NCBI GenBank assembly: GCA_025094145.1
Contig: JALLLS010000020.1
Location: forward strand, 124,001 to 188,000
Origin: Spinellus fusiger
Lineage: Eukaryota; Mucoromycota; Mucoromycetes; Mucorales; Phycomycetaceae
DNA length: 64,000 nt
Direction: 5' to 3'
Part shown: positions 35,795 to 45,248 of the stretch, piece after piece
Numbering within the stretch: position 1 is the stretch's first letter
Layout of the letters: every line of letters starts with the position of its first letter
Position numbers and translations under genes: made by a program
The notes under the pieces: model-generated
The model's database searches: none
Told to the model about the DNA's origin: nothing
The model's input: the letters and a program-made list of their open reading frames with translations, nothing else

Positions 35795-36625
35795 ATGTAC
35801 ACAAATCCTCCTTCTGATCCATATGCGGGACAATATCCAGCGCCACCACCACCACCCACTGAACAGACATACCCAGTAAGAGTGCCCGCACAGACACACT
35901 ATCACCTGCAAGACTATAAGACTGCTGTTCATGCGCCTGTTTCTCTTGTGGATCCATACACAGCCATGCCAGAGACATTTCAATCAGTTTCCATTTCACA
36001 GCCGCAGGTGTATACACCACAACCACAACCACAACCACAACCACAATCGCATTATCAGCAGTCCAATGACTATTATGATCCACAGTCTATACCCTTCCAC
36101 CCCTCAGATCACAAGCCCACGCACATCCACACACCCCAGCACTATACTCCACAGTACCAAGAGGAAGAAGAAGAGGCCGTCTCTCCAGAATACCCAATGG
36201 TCAATCGACCTTCCTATCCAAAAGAATCCTCCTCTTCCTATGGCCCAAGGCCAGTTCCTCATAACGAAGCCGACTTTTATCGTCCACGTCCCTACCGCCA
36301 AGACCAACGCCAACAATGCAATTGCTGCTGCTATAATCCCACCATGACCTGCTGCTCCTGCTTTTGCATGTTGATTGCCATTGCCTTTTGTGCAGCCGGC
36401 ATTGCTCTGGTAATTGCCTCCAAAGTCATCACCGATAAATGCAGTGCTCAGTGCATAGATTTGATCACCCAGGTGGCTTCTGGGTCTGAATCCTGTAGCA
36501 CGTTGTGTGGTAAGGTGGCTCATGATGCTATGTTCTATGGTGGTATTGTTGTAGCTGGACTGGCTGGGCTGTCGATTGTATGGCGAGGGATGATGTGGGT
36601 GTGTGCGGGATATTCCAGGAAATAA
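35795..36625 (+). CDS. Pro/Gln-rich membrane protein with Cys cluster
   Basis: Intronless, 276 residues from the ATG at 35795. Residues 1-165 are disordered: Pro/Tyr/Gln-rich, with a poly-Pro run, a (QP)n run encoded by an ACAACC repeat (about 36017-36046) and a Glu5 run. A Cys cluster (CNCCCYNP, then CCSCFC) follows, likely palmitoylated, directly before a hydrophobic helix (MLIAIAFCAAGIALVIASKV). A Cys-containing loop follows (CSAQCIDL...CSTLC), then a second hydrophobic segment (FYGGIVVAGLAGLSIVWRGMMWV) and a short basic end. No signal peptide, so probably both termini are cytosolic. I do not recognise the family; it could be lineage-specific. Expression is suggested by good codon structure and a promoter-like T-rich leader. 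Confidence 0.75.
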   Translation: MYTNPPSDPYAGQYPAPPPPPTEQTYPVRVPAQTHYHLQDYKTAVHAPVSLVDPYTAMPETFQSVSISQPQVYTPQPQPQPQPQSHYQQSNDYYDPQSIPFHPSDHKPTHIHTPQHYTPQYQEEEEEAVSPEYPMVNRPSYPKESSSSYGPRPVPHNEADFYRPRPYRQDQRQQCNCCCYNPTMTCCSCFCMLIAIAFCAAGIALVIASKVITDKCSAQCIDLITQVASGSESCSTLCGKVAHDAMFYGGIVVAGLAGLSIVWRGMMWVCAGYSRK

Positions 36626-36932
36626 GCACAGGTGTTTATATGTGTTATAAGGAGGAGAATGCCTTGAACGAACAGCAAACTCCTCTTTTTTTTATTTTTT
36701 TTTATTTTATAGTTGTTTCTTTTTCTCCATCTATAGGTCTATAGGTCTATAAAGATATAAGTATATCTCCATTCTCCTAGAATAAATACATATATATAAA
36801 ACAGGAAATTCAGTGATAGATAGTATGGTTATGGTTATGATGATGATAGTGATAGTGATAGTGATAGTGGTAGTTATGGCAATGGTGATTATTATGGCAA
36901 TGGCAGTGGCAGTGAATTAGCAGCTCATCTCA
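36626..36932. repeat. Convergent intergenic with GATAGT/ATGGTT simple repeats
   Basis: Positions about 36825-36912 hold ATGGTT, GATGAT, five GATAGT-type units and GGCAAT/GGCAGT units in a row, followed by the stop codon of the transcription factor gene. T-rich and TCTATAGG repeats precede it. No gene. Confidence 0.6.
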
Positions 36933-39615
36933 TCACCACATGGGGCGCATCTCATGTCGATCAGAGCGAAAGTAGGATCCATTGGCAGATTGTGAATTTA
37001 AAGAAGCAGAAGGCTCTTGTCTTTGTGGCTGCTGATTCTGATGACTAAAGTATTGACTCCACTCATCAATATCAAAAGAAGCCGGTACACCCCAGAAAGC
37101 AGTGCCTACAGGATCATAAGGACGGTTCTGAGCATCCACAGGATCTGTAAAATAAAGAGGAGGTAATTGAGTGCATTCAAACTGAGAAGACACCGGATAA
37201 GATGGACGCACTCCCGTCGTGTCTTCTGAGGATGGAGAGTGTGTAGAGTGAATTGAGTGGTTGGAGAGACCAGAATTCATTTCTTCAGTTTGTCTCATCA
37301 GAGGACGTCCGCTACTGTCCACAGACTGCCGGATGTCTTCTGTTTCCATCAAAGGAGTAACTGGAGAGTTGGGGACATTGATAGAGAGTGGAGCCACTAC
37401 CTTTTTCTCTGCTGGACGAACGTATCCTTCTTCTACTGCCTCCAAATTGATGTCTCTTAGGCCTGCCAACTCACCGAGAATATTACAGTGGCGTGCAGAA
37501 GTAATCCAAGTAGCCTCAATGACATCCATGGCATGAATGATCTTGTTAATGCTGATCTTGGCTTCAAAGGAAAAAACACTGTCATTGGAAGATGCGTCGT
37601 TAATAAAAATAATTCCTGCTGTAAACATAAAATACAAAGAATAGTTGTTGATGTTCTTAAGACGCCCTTCCGCCATAAGAGACTCCACAATGTCTAATAT
37701 TTTGTTGGCTGCAAAACTACAAATAGAAGCAGAAGGAAATGTAGAAGCAGACGCACTCTGAGTAGGACCAGGAATAAATGGACGATGGAGAAGAATGAGT
37801 GTTGTATAGAACAGCATATGCAACTGACACAGTTCAAGTGCAGGTGCTGGTGCTTTCTCATTCAGACAGCTGTTAGGAGGTCGGTACTGACATGCACTGG
37901 GCAATTGATCCACCCATGCATTCAGTCTCTTGTCCAGAACAGAGATCACACTGTCAGGAGAAGACATGGTAGAGAGTTGATGACGGCCCTTGACAGTATA
38001 CAGATCACGTAGCACAGCCCCTAGCACCTCACACAGTTTAATCAGTTGATGGAAATTCTCTATAATATGAGGCGACCGGTCCGTTTCGTCTGGATCTGGC
38101 TCAGTAGGGTAAGGTGTGTCGTAGTCGCGTTCGTCAAGCATAGGGGATCTTCCATGCATACCACATGTCAGTCTGTCTAATACAAAGCAGCAGTAGAACA
38201 GCCGTTTTCGTTCTTCTTTTTCAGAGGCACTTAGTCCCCAATCGCTACAATTTCTATTCAAGCCCAAGTTTTGTGCCATTCGGAATGCCTATGGACAAAG
38301 AAAAAGAAAAAGAAAAAGAAAGAAAGAAAGAGAGAAAGAAAAAGTGTGTGTTCAGCAGCAGCGTATGCCTTTCAAATAGATGCTAACCAGGCCACTGTAC
38401 ACCCACCCACGGATGTTCTTTAATGCCCCATTCTGGTGGCTACTGAGCAAGAGAAGCGACTGGATAGTGGAGACCTTGAAGTTATCCCACTCAAACTCAA
38501 GCAAAAGACGTGCACGTTCAAAGAACATGTCGCCTGCTGTGTCTTGAAGAGAGGGATCTGTTCTTACACGCAGATCAGGAGATATTCTTGAGGCTACTGC
38601 ATAGATGGAGTTCATAAGAAGAAGAGGCGGTTTCTGGTCATCACTCTTTTCTAATGATTGTAGAAATGACTTTTTGTGCAAGAGAGGAAGGAGTGGGTAA
38701 AAGTGGGCAAAATAGAGATCGAGAAGGTGGCGAGAAAGATCCACAGGTGGAATCTCAAAGGGATCTGCCTTTAGTGGACCCTTTTCATCGAGAGAAGTGT
38801 AATTCCTTGCTTTTGCAATATAACCTCTCGAGTTGAAATGAAAGGCTCCGTTCTGGAAGTTCTTGCTCTTCTTTAGCATATAGTAACCAGAGGATTTTCC
38901 GTAGTAACGCAATTGGCCATTCTCATCAATAGAGACATTGCCGAGATTATCATTGGGGCTTTCTATAGGACCAAACTGAAGGCGTCCGTGGTGTTGTGAG
39001 TCACTATTATGGGAGTCACTGTTATAGGTAGTGATGATGGAAGAAGGTGATGGCAGATTGAGGTGCATTGAAGGGTGCCCATAGGAAGATAGATGTTTCT
39101 CTTCTCTTTCATCTTCTTTATAGCCTACAGGCTCATCTTGTCTCGCTGGACGAGGCCTTACAAGTTCACCATAAGCAGTCTCAAGAGGAGCATTCAATTC
39201 AGCAAGAATGGCCTGTGAGAGAGGATCTTCTTCTCGGAGGTTACTACTCAATAGTGATTCTAGTCGATGAAGACGTCCTTCAATAGCCTCTATATAACCC
39301 TTGGGAGGTCCTCTCTAGTCATAATGATTTCATAGGCAGAAGGTGTGGTTTAAGAGACAAGAAAAAAAAAGGTGCTGCTGATAGTTTATGGAGGCGTAGC
39401 AAAAGTATACCTTTTTTGTGGACTCTTTGTAAGTACAGCTTAAGTTCAATGAGTCGCAGTTAGCACACACAGGAGCAGTTCCGTCACATTTCACTTTCTT
39501 TCGTCTGCATTGTTCGCTATGGTTATGTTAATGACACTTGTCTATAGGTTTTAATTCTAGTGCCTCACCAAGCCTTACTAACTCTCTGGCGTTTATGAGC
39601 GTGACTTTCTGACAT
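36933..39615 (-). CDS. Zn2Cys6 fungal transcription factor (Fungal_trans domain)
   Basis: Exons (minus) 39615-39569, 39516-39411, 39314-38388 and 38288-36933 give 811 residues, all in phase. The Zn2Cys6 cluster is split by intron 1: CEQCRRKKVKCDGTAPVCANC, then six residues and the last Cys (C-x2-C-x6-C-x6-C-x2-C-x6-C). It is followed by a linker RGPPKGYIEAIEGRLHRLE and a short coiled-coil, as in GAL4-type factors. The fungal-specific regulatory domain lies in the middle (PPVDLSRHLLDLYFAHFYPLLP; the FRMAQNLGLNR and RKRLFYCCFVLDR helices; a GRSPMLDERDYD motif). The C-terminal 150 residues are Ser/Gln-rich and probably activate transcription. Target unknown; it resembles regulators near the CutR/XlnR/AmyR-type Fungal_trans class, but I cannot pick an orthologue. 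Confidence 0.93.
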
Positions 39616-40630
39616 GGTAAAAGAAAGACAAGTAGTTATGATTTGTGTGATTGTTTAGTTCATCCAAATATTTTTAGGATATATAAAGAAATAGTCGGAC
39701 TATTTAAATGAAACAACACATTGATTGGCTAAACCCTCATTTTAAATCTCAAATGAACATATTAAAAGTCAGTGAAGCTTAATTAAGCCAAGATCAAGTG
39801 TCTATGCATTTTTCTATTTACTTTTTTACTTTTGCTATAAATGGTACTTGAGTGAATATCCAAAGGCAGCCACCTCATCATTGGCACTGTCTGATGTTTA
39901 AAATAGTATTCTGACTTTGATATATAACACTATTTACCATAAATGTATAATCTTACTCATTTCCTTTCTTATGATAGGCCATACATGTAAATAATTAGAA
40001 TGTACCTACCTAAAGATATATTTTAGTCTTTAACAGCTCTTTTGTCACCGTTTTCTGTATGGTTATCCTTTTTTTTTTTTTTTTTTTTTAAAAAAAAATA
40101 TAAATATTTATAAAACATCATTGGTGTAAATAAATACTGAATTCTATGTAATAGTATAAATAAATGAACAGTTTACAAAAACGAACCATATACCAATAAG
40201 ATTGTTTATTGAAAACATAGCTAATATTGAACACTATAGCTAATTTAGCATAAAGTTTATTATAAGTATCGTCTTTGGGTTTAACCAAAGGAAATCCTAG
40301 ACAGATCAAAGAGTAGACAAAGTCTGATCTTTATTGATGGGTCTTTCACACCTCTTTTATACTTTTCTAATTACCGATATCTACTAATTCTAATAAGAAG
40401 CCCCTTCTTGCTAAAGTATCATCCCTTAGATATATGCCTTGCTAACTAACTCATCTTCTACCATGTGGTCCCGTTTAGGTAGTTTGTGTTTCTATTGACT
40501 GAGATGATCGGTAGTTCTATTTATGGAAAGTGGTTATCCGACAAAAGCAATACACTCCGTCCCATTTTATAGACAAAATATACCACAATGAAGGAAACGC
40601 ATTTTAGTTGCTTAAAAATAGAGTAGACTA
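39616..40630. other. Intergenic AT-rich region with T/A tract
   Basis: Contains T20 joined to A9 (40070-40098). The rest has stops in all frames. The first 250 bases are the upstream region of the Zn2Cys6 gene. No further feature was recognised. Confidence 0.5.
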
Positions 40631-41841
40631 CAGTGTCAGGCAAAATAATAATAAATATTTCATTTCCCGACATGAATTCTTGTATAGGAAAATACTTATT
40701 CTTTGTAATAAAAACACACATTAAACACACAGTAGAGACTTGAAAATTAGATAAAGTATAAAGAAGGTCAATAAGATAATAAATACAGATTTATTGGGTG
40801 GAAACCCTTAGTATTTGGTGTTTTCACCCTTGGCCTCTATCACAGCCCTACATCTCCGATGTATGCTGCTGATGAGGTTGTTGGTAACTTTCTTGGGAAT
40901 CTTGTCCTATTCCTGGACCAAAAGAACCTTCAGATCCTGGAGAGTGCTTGCTGGGGTCATCTTCTTCCGAACTGCTCTGTCCAACTCTTCCCAAAGATGC
41001 TCAATTGGGTTCAGGTCAGGGCTATGAGAGGACCACCCCTCCATCGTGACTATGCCTCTCTCATCCTTCCATTCCCTAGTCTCCTTACTAGTATGTCATA
41101 TAGCATTGTCCTCTTGAAGAACATAGCCTACCACTGGATTCAGTGCTGAAAAGACAAGCCAGCTCGGGGCAATATGCTGTTTCTAAAATACTGGTGTATT
41201 TGACACTATTGATGGATCCCTCCACCACAGCAGGTCTACCAACACCTTCACCAGAAAAGAGAACCCCACATCATCACCCCACCACCACCCAACCTCAATT
41301 TCTTGTGCTTATCAGTGAGAGCAAGCTTTCTGATCACCCTGCAGGAAGACAGGCCAATCTTCTTCATCATCTTCTGAAATGTCCTCATAGATACTTGGGT
41401 GGCTATTCCTTGGTGGAGCTCCTTCATGCTCTGGAGGGAATCCCTTGCCACCTCGCGAGAGACTTCTCTCTCGTCCTTCTACTTCAGAACAGGCTTGCGT
41501 CCAGAGCTCTTCCGTGCTTTGAAACAGCCAGTTTCCCTGTACTTCTTCACGATGAGGCTGACAGTGGGTTTACTGACACCAAACATGGCTGCAATCTCCA
41601 CTTGGCTGGTGCCATTTTGGGTGGCCTATTGAACAATGAGTTGACGATTAAAGTTGTTGATATTTTTCTTTCTGTTTCCAAAAGGCTTGGTGGTTTGTTC
41701 AGTGGTGTTAGACATAATAGATGATATAGTGGAAAAAGAAGAAATGAGGAATGTGTAAAAAAAAAAAGATTTTTTTTTGACCAAAGTAAAGGTCAGAAAA
41801 TGAAACCTTTATTATTTTTTTGCCTTATACCAAACATACTG
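40631..41841 (-). mobile_element. Tc1/mariner-like transposon with terminal inverted repeats
   Basis: About 1.2 kb. The left end, CAGTGTCAGGCAAAATAATA at 40631, matches the reverse complement of the right end (about 41796-41841), CAGTATG...GGCAAAAAAATAATAAAGG, except for about 9 bases missing on the left. The ends bracket a single transposase frame read on the minus strand. A TA dinucleotide precedes the left end; none is obvious after the right end. Size, CAGT ends and gene content fit Tc1. Confidence 0.8.
40808..41715 (-). pseudogene. Tc1-like DDE transposase, broken
   Basis: Start ATG at 41715-41713 (MSNTTEQTTKPFGNRKK) and stop at 40810-40808. The N-terminal helix-turn-helix reads ATQNGTSQVEIAAMFGVSK, then RKSSGRKPVL. 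The middle reads VSMRTFQKMMKKIGLSS and VMMWGSLFW. The catalytic end contains HSPDLNPIEHLWEELD, and the protein finishes IPKKVTNNLISSIHRRCRAV and GENTKY. It is interrupted by in-frame TAG codons (for example near 41628, 41481 and 40912) and a TGA near 41101, plus at least one frame change in the middle. So the copy is dead but young enough that most of the protein is readable. Confidence 0.85.
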
Positions 41842-43356
41842 TGCCATAGTAAGATTCATAGACCATCTATTAGAAGGTATCCCAGATAGTATTAACTTGG
41901 CTTTTGCCTCATAGAATGACTAGAAAAGTGGACTCAAATACTTTCTTGTAGCACTGGCAGTGAATTTGTTGCTTATATATTATATCTTTCATAACAGTTA
42001 GATGACCCACATTTACACACCTTCTAGTGTTTGATTTATCCTTGTCAATGATAAGCCCATTCTTATCACTTATATCTATATTAACATATAAAGAAACTGT
42101 AGTTATAAATAGTTAAATGAATGCACTCATTCTGTTTTGATGAAATTAAGTGGCATTGAAGAATCACTTATTATAAATTGAAATAGCAGCAGCTCCTGTC
42201 TATGGAAATATATATCACTCGAAAAAGATTTCACTGTAGAAGAGCACGGTGTAATTCTAAGGGAGGATGCTTTTTCAACAAGGAAATTTATGTGGTCTTA
42301 ACAGTGTATAGTAATCAAGATTAAGGTATAAAAAGAATAAAAAGACCTCTTTAATAAATATCTGGAGATGTTTATTGTAAATTAGATTAAACTAGTTTAC
42401 AAATAAAATCAGTATATAATATAGTATAGTAGTATGTTACTAGACATTATTATGTCTTTTACATGACAAAATTCAATAAGACACACTTTATTATGTTTTT
42501 AGATAGTTTGCCTGTACCACTAGTTTCTTTGAGTTAGCTAACCAAGGCTCTAACAATAATTAGGAAGGAGAAGGATGAGAATGAACTAGAAGGCTTGACC
42601 CTTTTTTTAGTTCAAAGAAAATAGATAGAAATACAATAATAAAGAGGAAATAAATAGTTTTTTTTTAAATAATAATAATAATAGTGTTAGCTACTATTTA
42701 TCATATGTTAATATAGTAGTGTCTTCAATGACTTAATGAATCCAAAGGTATTTAGTTAGTTAACGTACGGTTCATTCTGCTCTTTTCTATTCAACTTCTT
42801 TGTCTCCTATACTTTTATTCTACTCTAATGATTACTACAAATAGAATAGCTTGGCTTTAATCAACACCAAAAGGCATACATTCTAACACAGGCTGTTGTA
42901 CTCTTATACTATCTTTAAAAGGTCTATACTATACACCACTTAGTATATCTTGGTTGTGCTGTATAAAATTCAGACAACCTTGTTCAATGTTAGCCTATAC
43001 TATATACTGAAAGGGCTTTCTAAATAAATGCAAGTAATTGGGTATATAATTAGAATTAACATATTTGTCCAAGAATAATTGAATTGAATACTTTTGAAAA
43101 CAAATATCAGAACAAAATAGACAGGCCATGTTCAACATTAAATAAAAACACTTTACATTTGATATAGAGGCTTCACACTTAAGCTCAACAAAGCTCAGCA
43201 TATTTATTTATTGAAAATGACATGATGGTGATAATATAATATAGTATATAATAGTATAATACAACAATAAGAAATGTACTTTATTATTATTGTCACCCCA
43301 TATGTCTGCTATATTGATATCTCGAGTACTAATGCACTCATTAAACGACAGGTTGT
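41842..43356. other. AT-rich region with repeat copy B
   Basis: No gene. Includes repeat copy B (42445-43185), which pairs with 31825-33165, and about 600 bases of AT-rich DNA to its left. The right 170 bases flank the OTU1 3' end. Confidence 0.55.
42445..43185. repeat. Dispersed repeat B, lacking the internal TnpB/Fanzor-like segment
   Basis: Matches the two outer blocks of repeat A (31825-33165) in the same order and orientation. At 42608/42609 it passes directly from GGCTTGACCCTTTTTTT to AGTTCAAAGAAAATAG, where copy A has about 550 extra bases. A minus-strand frame near 43180-42995 (NYIPNYLHLFRKPF) is conserved with copy A (NYIPNHLHLFRKPF), which suggests a decayed protein common to the element. 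Confidence 0.75.
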
Positions 43357-45248
43357 TCACTTGTACTCTACAAATTGGGTATGTCCAGTAGACTGTCCAA
43401 GAAAGAAAGAAACATTAGCCAACAGACCCCTTTATTCATAGATCCAACCACACGGAGAATACAAAGATACATTGACTTACTGTGGCATGTACTTGTGCAT
43501 CTGTTTCCACCAAGGATAGTAGTGAGTTGCAGTAAAGCATAAAGCATCATCCGATAGAAATTACCTTTCTCTCCTACAAGTCCCTTTTGACATATCTGAC
43601 ATTTGAGTGAGAAGTTGGCTACATCTGTATAATGATGGGCCTAGTGCAGGAGTAGTAAGAAGCCATTGTCCTATAGTGTTGAACTTTCTTTCCTTTCATT
43701 ACCTGTCTCAAGGCAGCAGCAAGTTGGGTAGCAGCATCAAGAACATCATTCTCATGAATAGAGAATTGTGTCTGATCAAATTCCATTGGACTGTCCATGG
43801 TAGGCGCCATAGCAAGAGCATCATAATCTTATTCAAAATAACTGAGTTGGTTGACTATTTCTCTGTCTCTTTAACATACGAATACCAGTGTAAAGAATAA
43901 AAACACGTTCCTGGTAATTCCCCTCTCCTATGAGAAATACACAACAATAGAATAAACAAATGGCTCTATAGAATGATGGTTCTGTTTACCAAATCTGTCT
44001 ATACGTCCTGTTTGTATATCAATACTGGCAATCTCTAGTGTAGAAAGTAATGAGCTATTGCAACCCCTCTTAGACATCAACACCCTCCAACTTACCAACA
44101 CCATAATACTGAGAGAATATAGAAAGCTCTAATGATCAATAGTAAGGTCTACTGGCTTCTTTATATATCTATCCATCTGTCCATATATCCATCTATATCT
44201 TCTCATTACCAATAGCACCACCCCAGGCAGTATTCTTCTTTATCCATTCAACATAGTGTTCTGTAGTAGGACACACATTATTTTGGTAAGATATTATTCT
44301 ATTGATTTCCTCACACTCTTATTACTATTTATTATGATGGCTATGAACAGACTCACCTCTGGGCTTTCTATAAATTATTCCAATTGAATGTCAAGCAGGA
44401 TATCAGATGAATCGACTGATAACTGGTTACAAGTATTAAATCAATGACTTACCCAAGAGTAGCATCGTCATAAGTGATGGACTCTTGATCAATGACACCT
44501 GCCACCACTGACAAAGGACTCAGTGTACTGTAGTTGTTTCTTGTTATTCATTCTGTAGCCTTACCATGACGAAGATCTTGTGCCTTGGAAACATCTCTTT
44601 TCAAAACATACCTTGTAGGACGAAATTAATCTCTATTGATCTATCCATAATAGTAAAAGATAGGAATACATTACCCTATTCACAACAGAGTGTAAGTTGT
44701 AGTGAGCTTATCACTGACATTACCTATAGATCTGAACAAGCAAGCATTGTCATCTTCCATTCTCTGCCATAGATTATACCGTTAACTCTACTGTCATTCA
44801 TAAGATAAAATAAAGAAGAGTCTTTTTTTTTTCTTTTTTTTCCACTCACTCTGAGTACAACATAGCCGCGTCCTTTGGCTATTGCCACTGCCTCTGTTGA
44901 ACCCATCTTTTGTACTTTAGGTGTAGCTATTTCCTTGGGTGGATCCACCCTCTGAATAGTCAGCACATCTCCATCCCTTAGACCAGCTGTCTTCAAATCA
45001 ACCACTTGGGGAGATATAGGTTTGGGTGGATATCCACTTGTCACTAGAATAGCATATTAATATCACAGCAATAAATAATAAATGCATTTTTCACGGGTGG
45101 ATTAGAATGACCCTTTACCTTGAATAGTAAGATGGGAGGAAATGCCTAGTTGGGTGGCAATGGCTTGTTGCAGTTGAACCAGAGTACTTTCTGGGCCAAG
45201 AGTCTCTATCATGGCTGTACCACTTGCATGTCGAATACGTAATCTCAT
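43357..45248 (-). CDS. OTU1: Ubiquitin thioesterase OTU1 (YOD1)
   Basis: Deubiquitinase that works with Cdc48/p97 in ER-associated degradation. Fourteen exons (minus): 45248-45119, 45043-44850, 44763-44724, 44611-44565, 44507-44453, 44367-44357, 44260-44210, 44128-44096, 44034-43990, 43927-43880, 43827-43703, 43640-43565, 43500-43481, 43392-43357. Domains: UBX-like N-terminus (MRLRIRHASGTAMIETL), OTU domain with catalytic Asp/Cys in MEDDNACLF, WGGAIELS and catalytic His in GIHYDAL, and a C-terminal C2H2 finger CQICQKGLVGEK...HATSTGH. Twelve of 13 introns keep phase. Intron 3 does not: canonical sites leave the frame one base short (911 nt in total). Using a GTGAAT donor at 44683 (exon 3 = 44763-44684) restores it to 316 residues but adds 13 residues to a conserved loop. 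Exon 6 is only 11 nt. Confidence 0.9.

Noticed and set aside
41143..41724. 193-codon plus-strand frame
   Set aside because: Antisense to the Tc1-like transposase, which explains the openness.
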